Assembly (NCBI GenBank): GCA_004151065.3
Contig: NWUY0300016760.1
Location: 35,652 to 54,671 of the forward strand
Source of the DNA: Larix sibirica
Taxonomy: Eukaryota > Streptophyta > Pinopsida > Pinales > Pinaceae
Direction of reading: 5' to 3'
DNA length: 19,020 nucleotides
This document shows, piece after piece, positions 8,884 through 18,946 of the stretch (within the stretch, counting starts at the first letter, position 1; the number at the start of each line of letters is the position of its first letter). Under the pieces are notes generated by a model. The model was not told where the DNA came from and searched no databases. It saw only the letters and a list, made by a program, of their open reading frames with translations. The position numbers and the translations under genes were made by a program.

Positions 8884-8893
8884 CCTTTTATAG
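8884..8893 (-). promoter_or_regulatory. Minus-strand TATA box
   Basis: The reverse complement is CTATAAAAGG, close to the plant TATA consensus, followed on the minus strand by GAGAGAGGGC. A start site would be expected near 8850-8860. It lies mid-way through the LTR-like segment with 24-bp repeats upstream, as U3 repeats often lie before an LTR promoter. Confidence 0.5.
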
Positions 8894-9120
8894 ATTTGAA
8901 ACTCTAAATGGTCATGTAATGAATATCATGTTCCTTCTCCAAGTGTCCAAGCTTCCTCGTGTGCTTCACCCTTGACCTCGTGTACTTCATCTTGTTGCCT
9001 GGATAAGTGGAAGAGCTTTGAGTTAAGTGGAGCAAGTTTCATGCATACTTCCTATTCAAGTTTAGTTCACCCCAGTCTCCTGCATGCTCTCTAATTCTGC
9101 CACTTGTCACAACAAGAGAT

Positions 9121-9192
9121 TGCCACATGTTGCACAAGCATTGATGCCACATGTCGCACATGCACTGATGCCACATGTCACGTATGCATGGT
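9121..9192. repeat. 24-bp tandem repeat, three copies
   Basis: Units start at 9121, 9145 and 9169, each beginning TGCCACATGT. The third is the most diverged. The next 90 bases are rich in ATGCATGT and GCCATGCA words. Within an LTR such repeats are often transcription enhancers, but that is inference here. Confidence 0.85.
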
Positions 9193-9508
9193 TTACATCT
9201 AAAAAATAGGAAATAGTTTGCATGTCCACGTACGTGCGTGCCATGCAAAAACATGCATGTCTATGCATGTGCCATGCAACACCGTGCCATTCAAACCTTA
9301 ACTGCTAAAAATAGAAGTATCTTGCATGTCATTTGGAAAAAGCTTTACCGGAATCCTGAGCTTGCAAGGATGCCAAAAATATGATTATTTGTGTTGTGCG
9401 GACCTGTGAACTCTCTCCTAAAAAATAGGAAAATTGCTTAAATAAACATCTCGAATACGGACGAAAACCCTATGAAATGTCTTTGAATTTGAACTTGGAT
9501 CATATCAC

Positions 9509-9529
9509 TGAATCGACTCTGCGGGGACC
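9509..9529 (+). promoter_or_regulatory. Possible alternative primer binding site
   Basis: CGACTCTGCGGGGACC (9514-9529), preceded by TGAAT, resembles from memory the TGGCGACTCTGCTGGGGA primer site of Tat/Ogre-type plant Gypsy elements, with one base missing and a changed start. It follows a CA at 9506-9507. If real, the LTR-like segment is plus oriented and ends at 9507. Confidence 0.3.
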
Positions 9530-9642
9530 AACCTCTGAGCTATGAAAAGCTGTATCTCTAGAGCAAGTCTAAATACCGGCTAGATGAAATAAGTTGGCTT
9601 TGAACCTTCCAAATTTCCAAGGGGTAAATCTGGGGTTTAACA

Positions 9643-9804
9643 ATGGTGACTAAAGGCGACGATATCCCTTTGAGGGATACTGGGAACCTCAGGATCTTTG
9701 TACTCTGCAACTACGAAAATATGATCCATGTATCTTTGGCTTGTAGATCAATGATGCCTGTCCTATGGGCTATGGAGTCAAATATGTGGCTCTCTATTGA
9801 TTAG
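9643..9804 (+). CDS. Small 53-residue ORF of unknown function, doubtful
   Basis: The ATG at 9643 sits in AACAATGG, a favourable plant start context, directly after the presumed LTR end. The frame MVTKGDDIPLRDTGNLRIFV continues to a TAG at 9802-9804. No family is recognised and there is no membrane segment or repeat. It could be a short leader ORF of the LTR element or chance. Confidence 0.2.
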   Translation: MVTKGDDIPLRDTGNLRIFVLCNYENMIHVSLACRSMMPVLWAMESNMWLSID

Positions 9805-10153
9805 AAAAAAACGGAGCAAAGCCACATACATGCCCATCTGCAACTGCAAAGCTGTAACCACCAAAATATACAATTCCCCTAGTTGGAAAATGAGCTAAAG
9901 TCGACGTGCAAGGGGAAACAACCTAGTCAGATGCTAATGATGTAAGCACTTGCCAAGCACGATGATACCAACCAATAAGGTTGATGGGTTCCAAGGTACG
10001 AGCACAACCTATCAGTGTGAAATATTTTCTGTAGTTGAACACTGAAAAAGTTCACCTAATCAAGACCCAATGATGATCAGCCCTGTTGGGTGCGAGATGG
10101 TCTCCAATGAGGCTAACGACCATCAAGGCACTCTAGCTTTTAGATCACTTCCC
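9805..10153. other. Non-coding region, nothing recognised
   Basis: About 350 bases between the small ORF and the 313-bp repeats. No ORF of note, no inverted termini and no coding similarity were seen. It is probably internal or leader sequence of an LTR element without coding capacity. Confidence 0.3.
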
Positions 10154-10779
10154 AGATGATGTGTTGGAATTGATGGGGAATTACTTGTTGAGAGGAAGAC
10201 AATGATGAACCTTTTTCTCAGCACGAAGCAAAAACATAAGTAGTACAATGATGTGGTGCCATACCCCTAATGTTGGAAAATGAACCGAATCAACAAACAT
10301 GACGCAAATGAAGAGACTGAAGAGACAAAACAATAAGATAAGTCAAGACTCCTCCTATTGTCTCTTCAACTTTACCCATCCTTATACATTCATTATTTCA
10401 CAAAGCAAGGGAAACCGTCCTCATCCAGACTTGGTCTAGGCACAAGTATAGAGCTCTTTTGAAAGTAGATGATGTGTTGGAATTGATGGGGAATGACTTG
10501 TTGAGAGGAAGACAATGATGAACCTTTTTCTCAGCACGAAGCAAAAACATAAGTAGTACAACGATGTGGTGCCAAACCCCTAATGTTGGAAGAGGAACCG
10601 AATCAACAAACATGACTCAAATGAAGAGACTGAAGAGACAAAACAATAAGATAAGTCAAGACTCCTCCTATTGCCTCTTCAACTTTACCCATCCTTATAG
10701 ATTCATTATTTCACAAAGCAAGGGAGACCGTCCTCATCCAGACTTGGTCTAGGCACAAGTATAGAGCTCTGTTGAAAGT
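10154..10779. repeat. 313-bp tandem duplication, two copies
   Basis: Unit A is 10154-10466 and unit B is 10467-10779, both starting AGATGATGTGTTGGAATTG and ending TTGAAAGT. About ten substitutions separate them by eye (around 97% identity). Unit A contains an 11-bp perfect inverted repeat, TGAAGAGACAA at 10318-10328 with its complement at 10358-10368; unit B has one mismatch in it. Frames of 71 residues (minus, 10398-10613) and 62 residues (plus, 10564-10752) cross the unit but match nothing known. Confidence 0.93.
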
Positions 10780-10951
10780 AAAGAATTTGTTTGACTTAAT
10801 ATGAACAATGGACAACCATATTATTATTGCAATATGATCCAAAAACAAACAAGCCAACTCCATTCGGGGCACTTATTAAGCAAGGAAAACAAAGCTAAAT
10901 TATGACATAAAATGGGAAATCAACGACTAAGATCTAGGATTGAAATAGAAA

Positions 10952-11978
10952 CTTGCAATCTAAGTCACCTGGTTCGAGTTCGTGTTCGAATTCAGAGAGC
11001 TTGAAATTCGACAAAAATTCGGCAATGGAAAATTTGTCGATAAAATTGGACATTAAGTTCGAATGACTATAATATTTGATAATTAAAAAATATTTAAGCT
11101 ATTCGGCATAACAACAAGAAAATTTATATTCTTACCAAATCACATAACATCCTTTCACCTTTGAATGTAAATATTAACATAGATTCTTAAACTAAGTCAT
11201 ACTCAACTAACAAAAATTCATATTATATAAATAATAATAATAAACTAAAATAAATGAACATAATTTTTTATTATAAATTTTTTAAAATAAATAAATTAAT
11301 ATAAAATCAATTTAGACAAAATAAAAACATAATTTATTTAGATTGAAAATACAATTGAATTTCGATTAGATATCCTTCTTTTATTCTAGCCTACTATTAT
11401 AATAAGGGGAGTTTTAATCGGGCCCACTTAGATAATGACCTCACACTAAGCTTGAATGCCAAAGCCTAACTAATACTATATCTCGAGTTCCTAAAATAAT
11501 AAAAGCGGGTTTTGATAAGCCTGTGACTAAAATGAAAGAGGTTTACGCCCTCGCAAGCGGGGATAGGGTATCAAATGGATAAATGGTAGCAATGGGCTTG
11601 ATCCTGAACCACTGGCACTACTTAGCCTGCTTCGACTGCTAAGTAAATGCTCGACCCTAAAAAACTGTAGACTCAAGGCTCGACCCTCTGCAACTCCTAG
11701 AACGACGGCTCCACAATTCACTTCACTCACAAAACGACAGAACGACGACAGCCTCCACACTCTAGTCGTCACTCACGGAATGATTCACAACAACGACTCT
11801 CTCGCGGACTCATGCAATGGTAGTTTTGGTTGTCGACTAGGGTTTACCCGCAGGCCGTAGGGGTTATTCACCTTTAAAATCGTCGAATTTCAATGTACTA
11901 ATTAGCTAGGCATAGAGAATCGGCGATTTTTTATTTTTATGGCGAAAAATCGCTGAATCCGGTGACTTAGCTTGCAAT
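10952..11978. mobile_element. Non-autonomous hAT-like DNA transposon with 8-bp target duplication
   Basis: The element spans 10960-11970 (1011 bp). Both ends carry the inverted repeat CTAAGTCACC, then GG and TTC with a one-base indel. CTTGCAAT occurs immediately outside on both sides (10952-10959 and 11971-11978) as an exact 8-bp direct repeat. Inside, GAAATTCGAC at 11003-11012 is inverted at 11882-11891, a subterminal motif pair. The left half is very AT-rich; 11520-11880 is GC-richer with many CGAC words. No transposase is present: the 81-residue minus frame (11527-11772) has no hAT motif. Eight-base duplications are typical of hAT; the TIR does not match the usual hAT start perfectly, so the superfamily is inferred. 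Confidence 0.8.
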
Positions 11979-12175
11979 AAGGGAAAAACAACAAACTAAG
12001 ATTCAAATTACTGTCAAAAAGCATAAAAACAAGTGAACTAAGTCATAAAACTACTATTTAGAACCCATGAATCTGCTTGAAATTCATCTTTTTGAAAGAA
12101 AAACATCCCATTTATCTTTTATTTTTGTATGGGCAACCAAGCCCTTATTTTGGATGTTTATCAAAGCTGCCATGG

Positions 12176-12628
12176 TCAATCAACATAGTCAAATGACCAA
12201 TGCAACCCTCTAGCTAGCTGATCCATGACACAGGAAACGTCAACATCGTTAGCCCTCCAGTGCAACCAATCACGAGATCTCCTAAGATGAAAAGATGCAC
12301 TTGTTAAGTCTTTCAGCTGGAACTTGGGGCATGGTTCCTCATCAGTAATCAAGAAGAAAGCATAAAAGCCAAGACTTTTCAAATCTACCTTTTGAAAAAT
12401 CTCTATCATCCTGGACTCAATTGGGTCATGACTCATCTTGATACTCAACCAATGATCCCTTGGAGGATCTTCCATAAATACAAAATCTATTAGTGGGATC
12501 ATAGGCAAATTGTGAGGATGATCCTCTTCTAGTTGAACGAAAATTTGGTTTTCTTGCTTCAGTGGTATCTGATTAAGATGTTCTTGGATCACTATGGGGA
12601 TGTGCAAGGATAAACCCTTTGGTTTCAT
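12176..12628 (-). CDS. 150-residue ORF of unknown function
   Basis: An uninterrupted minus-strand frame starts MKPKGLSLHIPIVIQEHLNQ and ends LARGLHWSFDYVD. The ATG directly follows an in-frame TGA, so the start is fixed only by that stop. It is rich in His, Asp and Glu with no signal peptide or clear membrane segment; the middle part MSHDPIESRMIEIFQKVDL looks helical. I do not recognise the family. It lies downstream of a gag remnant on the same strand, so it is probably the C-terminal part of that element's gag or an accessory ORF. It is longer than other open frames in this decayed window, but chance cannot be excluded. Confidence 0.4.
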   Translation of the reverse strand: MKPKGLSLHIPIVIQEHLNQIPLKQENQIFVQLEEDHPHNLPMIPLIDFVFMEDPPRDHWLSIKMSHDPIESRMIEIFQKVDLKSLGFYAFFLITDEEPCPKFQLKDLTSASFHLRRSRDWLHWRANDVDVSCVMDQLARGLHWSFDYVD

Positions 12629-12780
12629 TCAATTTTGCATGGCTGATTTGTTCCTCTTGCTTTTGACCAACAAAGTTGAACTTATTGAGATCACATGATT
12701 CATGAGGCTCTTGTTGCCTATAGCTAAGAGAATTTGATGCAATGCCTCAAATTTTCTTCTCCTTCACTTCGTAGACTGCC

Positions 12781-13193
12781 TTAAATACTAGGCAAAAACT
12801 GGAAGTGTGGAGATTCATCTTCCTTAAAAGCTTTGGCATCACTCAATCCCTCATTATTATCATGCATTGGTGCTGATTTATTTTTGCATTGTTTCCTTTC
12901 TGCCAAGGAATCATCGTATTCTTGAGGATCTCCCCAATTATCCTTGAAGATGGTTTCAAAGGTCAACATTGAATCAATGCCTCTCTTCCTCAAACCACCA
13001 AAGTACCATAATTCTCTCACATAACCACATCCTCATGTTGGAGGTCAAAATTCTCTACAAATGTATAAAAATCTTCAAGATGTTGCTTTGCAGAACCCCC
13101 ACTTCCATCGAATTTGGGGAGAAATCTAAGCCATTTTGTTGGAGTAGGCATTGGATCTGGATATTCATTTTGTTGATTTTTGTAGCATCGGAT
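12781..13193 (-). pseudogene. Retrotransposon gag remnant, frameshifted
   Basis: Minus frame 1 (about 13193 to 13017) reads TKWLRFLPKFDGSGG, then AKQHLEDFYTFVENF and DLQHEDVVM before a TGA at 13019-13017. Frame 2 (13020 to 12781) continues WYFGGLRKRGIDSMLTFE, then TIFKDNWGDPQEYDDSLAE. The PKFDGSGG...HLEDF...HEDVVM order followed by a spaced W and an F..F...WG block is the usual plant Gypsy gag capsid pattern. No zinc knuckle is seen. It is on the opposite strand from the Gypsy pol upstream, so it belongs to another element. Between it and the 150-residue ORF (12629-12780) the frames are broken. Confidence 0.65.
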
Positions 13194-13267
13194 AGGTACT
13201 TATGCATAGGCCAAGTGCTGGGCATGCAAGAGTCGTCCAGATTCCTCTAGGAACTTGCTTGAAGGAG

Positions 13268-13268
13268 N
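13268..13268. other. Single undetermined base (N) at the junction of the two large copies
   Basis: The only ambiguous base noticed in the window. It lies exactly where gag-side sequence ending GAAGGAG meets Gypsy integrase sequence starting GGACAGACAGAA. It corresponds to T 7515 in copy 1. A one-base N at such a boundary suggests a scaffold join or closed gap of unknown size. Confidence 0.95.
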
Positions 13269-13952
13269 GGACAGACAGAAGTTGTCAATAAATGTTTGGA
13301 AGTCTACCTTCGTTGTTTCGTAACCGATTGGCAGAGCAAATGGTTCCAATGGTTGCACCTTGCAGAATGGTGTACAACTTTACATATCATAACTCAGCAA
13401 AAATGACCCCCTTTCAAGCATTGTATGGTTATGAACCTCCCAAATGGAAGGAGTTTGCTTTAAGTGATATCAATGTTCCAATAGTGAAAAATCAATTAGA
13501 TGATAACAGAAGACAATTGAATTACTCAAAGATAACTTAAGAAATGCTCAGAATCATATGAAGCAACAAGCAGACCAACACAAAATAGAGAGAGAGTTTG
13601 AAGTTGGAGACTTGGTATTCATAAGACTCCAACAACCATACAAACAGTTATCTCTTAAGCAACATGGGAAAAACAAGCCGGCTCCCAAAATCTATGGGCC
13701 ATATCAGATTAACAAGAATAGTCAAATAGCATATGGATTCGACTTACCTGATAAAAGTTGTATCCATAATGTTTTCCATGTGTCATTTCTCAAGAAAATG
13801 CTGGGCAGCAACAATCGTCACAAACAAAACTTCCTATGTTGGATGATGAAGGAAAGATTGTTTTAGAACCAGAAGCTATCATTGATACCAGGGATAAGAG
13901 GCTACATTCTAGAAGTATCAAGGAGTACCTCATTAAGTGGAAAAAATTTAAT
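13269..13952 (+). pseudogene. Copy 2 of the Gypsy integrase end, GPY/F and partial chromodomain
   Basis: Equivalent to 7516-8199, with the same frameshifts. It begins in mid-codon context at GQTE, so it has no upstream RT or RNase H. The first residues read GQTEVVNKCLEV, whereas copy 1 reads GQTESVNKCLEV; the VVN form is the usual one in plant Gypsy integrases. Confidence 0.88.
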
Positions 13953-15395
13953 TGTCACCGACAAACCTCCTCTCTGTTCGGGTTGGTGCATGCCAACCTC
14001 AAGGGGCTGTCCTTAACCGTTCCATGCTACTGTGGTATTCAGATCTGCTTACAAGAGTAATAAAACCAGCAAATATTGAGTGTTATACACACTAAATCCA
14101 GCGATGATTAACTGTTAGATATGCCAATTTCATCAAAAATCCGTTTTTAAAACTGATATAACAGTGTACTAGTTAATCTCAGGCCTGCAAATCTGCGTTT
14201 AGAAATGATATATCAGCGTGTAATAAGCGATCTCTGGCGTGCAATTAAGATACCAAAGAGATATAAAAATTGTTCTTTAAGTTTTTGTGGTGGAAATTCC
14301 CACATGCAATAGTTTTAAATGTAAACGAATGGGAGAAAAATGCTCTAAATGATAGCTAATTATCAAAATAAAGGCTTATTATTTCTAAAATTCCATTCAT
14401 GAATACATCAGTGCACCAATGAATAAAAAAGCTAGAAGATTAGCATAATCGAACTTTGCTTTCCATTAATCCAAAGGTTGAATACACCATAGAGACAATA
14501 ACAAAGCCGATCCAGTGACGATCCTTGCACAAAAATAAAGAAGCCGATAAAGAAACGAAGAAGAATGGAGGAGCAATATGTTGCTACTGCTAGGAAGAAA
14601 TTCCGACCTTTAAAGTCTAGACAATGTGCCCTCTCTCCTTTTATAGATTTGAAACTCTAAATGGTCATGTAATGAATATCATGTTCCTTCTCCAAGTGTC
14701 CAAGCTTCCTCGTGTGCTTCACCCTTGACCTCGTGTACTTCATCTTGTTGCCTGGATAAGTGGAAGAGCTTTGAGTTAAGTGGAGCAAGTTTCATGCATA
14801 CTTCCTATTCAAGTTTAGTTCACCCCAGTCTCCTGCATGCTCTCTAATTCTGCCACTTGTCACAACAAGAGATTGCCACATGTTGCACAAGCATTGATGC
14901 CACATGTCGCACATGCACTGATGCCACATGTCACGTATGCATGGTTTACATCTAAAAAATAGGAAATAGTTTGCATGTCCACGTACGTGCGTGCCATGCA
15001 AAAACATGCATGTCTATGCATGTGCCATGCAACACCGTGCCATTCAAACCTTAACTGCTAAAAATAGAAGTATCTTGCATGTCATTTGGAAAAAGCTTTA
15101 CCGGAATCCTGAGCTTGCAAGGATGCCAAAAATATGATTATTTGTGTTGTGCGGACCTGTGAACTCTCTCCTAAAAAATAGGAAAATTGCTTAAATAAAC
15201 ATCTCGAATACGGACGAAAACCCTATGAAATGTCTTTGAATTTGAACTTGGATCATATCACTGAATCGACTCTGCGGGGACCAACCTCTGAGCTATGAAA
15301 AGCTGTATCTCTAGAGCAAGTCTAAATACCGGCTAGATGAAATAAGTTGGCTTTGAACCTTCCAAATTTCCAAGGGGTAAATCTGGGGGTTAACA
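13953..15395. mobile_element. Copy 2 of the LTR-like insertion
   Basis: Equivalent to 8200-9642 and breaks the chromodomain at the same base. The minus-strand TATA box is at 14637-14646, the three 24-bp repeats at 14874-14945 and the alternative primer-like site at 15262-15282. The one mismatch (15389) lies within its proposed right end. Confidence 0.5.
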
Positions 15396-15557
15396 ATGGT
15401 GACTAAAGGCGACGATATCCCTTTGAGGGATACTGGGAACCTCAGGATCTTTGTACTCTGCAACTACGAAAATATGATCCATGTATCTTTGGCTTGTAGA
15501 TCAATGATGCCTGTCCTATGGGCTATGGAGTCAAATATGTGGCTCTCTATTGATTAG
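15396..15557 (+). CDS. Copy 2 of the 53-residue small ORF, doubtful
   Basis: Same frame as at 9643-9804, starting ATGGTGACTAAAGGCG. No additional evidence of function; identity with copy 1 is expected from the large repeat and does not indicate selection. Confidence 0.2.
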   Translation: MVTKGDDIPLRDTGNLRIFVLCNYENMIHVSLACRSMMPVLWAMESNMWLSID

Positions 15558-15906
15558 AAAAAAACGGAGCAAAGCCACATACATGCCCATCTGCAACTGC
15601 AAAGCTGTAACCACCAAAATATACAATTCCCCTAGTTGGAAAATGAGCTAAAGTCGACGTGCAAGGGGAAACAACCTAGTCAGATGCTAATGATGTAAGC
15701 ACTTGCCAAGCACGATGATACCAACCAATAAGGTTGATGGGTTCCAAGGTACGAGCACAACCTATCAGTGTGAAATATTTTCTGTAGTTGAACACTGAAA
15801 AAGTTCACCTAATCAAGACCCAATGATGATCAGCCCTGTTGGGTGCGAGATGGTCTCCAATGAGGCTAACGACCATCAAGGCACTCTAGCTTTTAGATCA
15901 CTTCCC

Positions 15907-16532
15907 AGATGATGTGTTGGAATTGATGGGGAATTACTTGTTGAGAGGAAGACAATGATGAACCTTTTTCTCAGCACGAAGCAAAAACATAAGTAGTACA
16001 ATGATGTGGTGCCATACCCCTAATGTTGGAAAATGAACCGAATCAACAAACATGACGCAAATGAAGAGACTGAAGAGACAAAACAATAAGATAAGTCAAG
16101 ACTCCTCCTATTGTCTCTTCAACTTTACCCATCCTTATACATTCATTATTTCACAAAGCAAGGGAAACCGTCCTCATCCAGACTTGGTCTAGGCACAAGT
16201 ATAGAGCTCTTTTGAAAGTAGATGATGTGTTGGAATTGATGGGGAATGACTTGTTGAGAGGAAGACAATGATGAACCTTTTTCTCAGCACGAAGCAAAAA
16301 CATAAGTAGTACAACGATGTGGTGCCAAACCCCTAATGTTGGAAGAGGAACCGAATCAACAAACATGACTCAAATGAAGAGACTGAAGAGACAAAACAAT
16401 AAGATAAGTCAAGACTCCTCCTATTGCCTCTTCAACTTTACCCATCCTTATAGATTCATTATTTCACAAAGCAAGGGAGACCGTCCTCATCCAGACTTGG
16501 TCTAGGCACAAGTATAGAGCTCTGTTGAAAGT
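15907..16532. repeat. Copy 2 of the 313-bp tandem duplication
   Basis: Units 15907-16219 and 16220-16532 keep the same unit-to-unit differences as copy 1. The 313-bp duplication therefore happened before the 5753-bp one, if the latter is real. Confidence 0.93.
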
Positions 16533-16704
16533 AAAGAATTTGTTTGACTTAATATGAACAATGGACAACCATATTATTATTGCAATATGATCCAAAAACA
16601 AACAAGCCAACTCCATTCGGGGCACTTATTAAGCAAGGAAAACAAAGCTAAATTATGACATAAAATGGGAAATCAACGACTAAGATCTAGGATTGAAATA
16701 GAAA

Positions 16705-17731
16705 CTTGCAATCTAAGTCACCTGGTTCGAGTTCGTGTTCGAATTCAGAGAGCTTGAAATTCGACAAAAATTCGGCAATGGAAAATTTGTCGATAAAATT
16801 GGACATTAAGTTCGAATGACTATAATATTTGATAATTAAAAAATATTTAAGCTATTCGGCATAACAACAAGAAAATTTATATTCTTACCAAATCACATAA
16901 CATCCTTTCACCTTTGAATGTAAATATTAACATAGATTCTTAAACTAAGTCATACTCAACTAACAAAAATTCATATTATATAAATAATAATAATAAACTA
17001 AAATAAATGAACATAATTTTTTATTATAAATTTTTTAAAATAAATAAATTAATATAAAATCAATTTAGACAAAATAAAAACATAATTTATTTAGATTGAA
17101 AATACAATTGAATTTCGATTAGATATCCTTCTTTTATTCTAGCCTACTATTATAATAAGGGGAGTTTTAATCGGGCCCACTTAGATAATGACCTCACACT
17201 AAGCTTGAATGCCAAAGCCTAACTAATACTATATCTCGAGTTCCTAAAATAATAAAAGCGGGTTTTGATAAGCCTGTGACTAAAATGAAAGAGGTTTACG
17301 CCCTCGCAAGCGGGGATAGGGTATCAAATGGATAAATGGTAGCAATGGGCTTGATCCTGAACCACTGGCACTACTTAGCCTGCTTCGACTGCTAAGTAAA
17401 TGCTCGACCCTAAAAAACTGTAGACTCAAGGCTCGACCCTCTGCAACTCCTAGAACGACGGCTCCACAATTCACTTCACTCACAAAACGACAGAACGACG
17501 ACAGCCTCCACACTCTAGTCGTCACTCACGGAATGATTCACAACAACGACTCTCTCGCGGACTCATGCAATGGTAGTTTTGGTTGTCGACTAGGGTTTAC
17601 CCGCAGGCCGTAGGGGTTATTCACCTTTAAAATCGTCGAATTTCAATGTACTAATTAGCTAGGCATAGAGAATCGGCGATTTTTTATTTTTATGGCGAAA
17701 AATCGCTGAATCCGGTGACTTAGCTTGCAAT
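16705..17731. mobile_element. Copy 2 of the hAT-like transposon with its target duplication
   Basis: Element 16713-17723, with CTTGCAAT at 16705-16712 and 17724-17731. Same termini and target duplication as copy 1, so it is not an independent insertion. Confidence 0.8.
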
Positions 17732-17928
17732 AAGGGAAAAACAACAAACTAAGATTCAAATTACTGTCAAAAAGCATAAAAACAAGTGAACTAAGTCATA
17801 AAACTACTATTTAGAACCCATGAATCTGCTTGAAATTCATCTTTTTGAAAGAAAAACATCCCATTTATCTTTTATTTTTGTATGGGCAACCAAGCCCTTA
17901 TTTTGGATGTTTATCAAAGCTGCCATGG

Positions 17929-18381
17929 TCAATCAACATAGTCAAATGACCAATGCAACCCTCTAGCTAGCTGATCCATGACACAGGAAACGTCAACATC
18001 GTTAGCCCTCCAGTGCAACCAATCACGAGATCTCCTAAGATGAAAAGATGCACTTGTTAAGTCTTTCAGCTGGAACTTGGGGCATGGTTCCTCATCAGTA
18101 ATCAAGAAGAAAGCATAAAAGCCAAGACTTTTCAAATCTACCTTTTGAAAAATCTCTATCATCCTGGACTCAATTGGGTCATGACTCATCTTGATACTCA
18201 ACCAATGATCCCTTGGAGGATCTTCCATAAATACAAAATCTATTAGTGGGATCATAGGCAAATTGTGAGGATGATCCTCTTCTAGTTGAACGAAAATTTG
18301 GTTTTCTTGCTTCAGTGGTATCTGATTAAGATGTTCTTGGATCACTATGGGGATGTGCAAGGATAAACCCTTTGGTTTCAT
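17929..18381 (-). CDS. Copy 2 of the 150-residue ORF of unknown function
   Basis: Translation is identical to that at 12176-12628. It adds no independent support for coding because the whole unit is duplicated. Confidence 0.4.
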   Translation of the reverse strand: MKPKGLSLHIPIVIQEHLNQIPLKQENQIFVQLEEDHPHNLPMIPLIDFVFMEDPPRDHWLSIKMSHDPIESRMIEIFQKVDLKSLGFYAFFLITDEEPCPKFQLKDLTSASFHLRRSRDWLHWRANDVDVSCVMDQLARGLHWSFDYVD

Positions 18382-18533
18382 TCAATTTTGCATGGCTGAT
18401 TTGTTCCTCTTGCTTTTGACCAACAAAGTTGAACTTATTGAGATCACATGATTCATGAGGCTCTTGTTGCCTATAGCTAAGAGAATTTGATGCAATGCCT
18501 CAAATTTTCTTCTCCTTCACTTCGTAGACTGCC

Positions 18534-18946
18534 TTAAATACTAGGCAAAAACTGGAAGTGTGGAGATTCATCTTCCTTAAAAGCTTTGGCATCACTCAAT
18601 CCCTCATTATTATCATGCATTGGTGCTGATTTATTTTTGCATTGTTTCCTTTCTGCCAAGGAATCATCGTATTCTTGAGGATCTCCCCAATTATCCTTGA
18701 AGATGGTTTCAAAGGTCAACATTGAATCAATGCCTCTCTTCCTCAAACCACCAAAGTACCATAATTCTCTCACATAACCACATCCTCATGTTGGAGGTCA
18801 AAATTCTCTACAAATGTATAAAAATCTTCAAGATGTTGCTTTGCAGAACCCCCACTTCCATCGAATTTGGGGAGAAATCTAAGCCATTTTGTTGGAGTAG
18901 GCATTGGATCTGGATATTCATTTTGTTGATTTTTGTAGCATCGGAT
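18534..18946 (-). pseudogene. Copy 2 of the gag remnant
   Basis: Equivalent to 12781-13193, with the same TGA and frameshift after HEDVVM (around 18770-18773). The sequence from here to the window end (18947-19020) is the upstream, stop-containing part and ends at the shared GAAGGAG terminus. Confidence 0.65.

Larger units (their letters stand above)
8200..9642. mobile_element. LTR-like insertion within the Gypsy chromodomain; right end and orientation uncertain
   Basis: The left end TGTCACCGACAAACC begins exactly where chromodomain homology stops. Two right ends are possible. One is GGTTTAACA at 9642, giving 1443 bp with TGT/ACA termini. The other is ATATCA at 9507, followed by a tRNA-primer-like site, giving 1308 bp in plus orientation. 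A strong TATA box on the minus strand (8884-8893) with tandem repeats upstream of it argues for a minus-oriented LTR instead. The five bases before the insertion are TTAAT; no matching copy follows either right end, so a simple solo LTR is not shown. No coding capacity was found. Confidence 0.5.
7515..13267. repeat. Large 5753-bp repeat unit, copy 1
   Basis: Every base I compared in 7515-13267 recurs 5753 bases later (13268-19020), from Gypsy integrase through the nested LTR, the 313-bp repeats and the hAT-like element to the gag remnant. Five mismatches were found by eye: 7528, 7529, 7542, 7545 and 9636. The offset does not change across the unit, so there is no net indel. Copy 1 is the one with continuous left flank. 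Confidence 0.97.

Noticed and set aside
9121-9192. Regularly spaced repeats as a CRISPR array
   Set aside because: Units are directly adjacent with no spacers, in a plant retroelement context.
9039-9254. 71-residue minus-strand frame with MWHQC repeats
   Set aside because: It is a translation of the 24-bp tandem repeats; the repeat period alone keeps it open.
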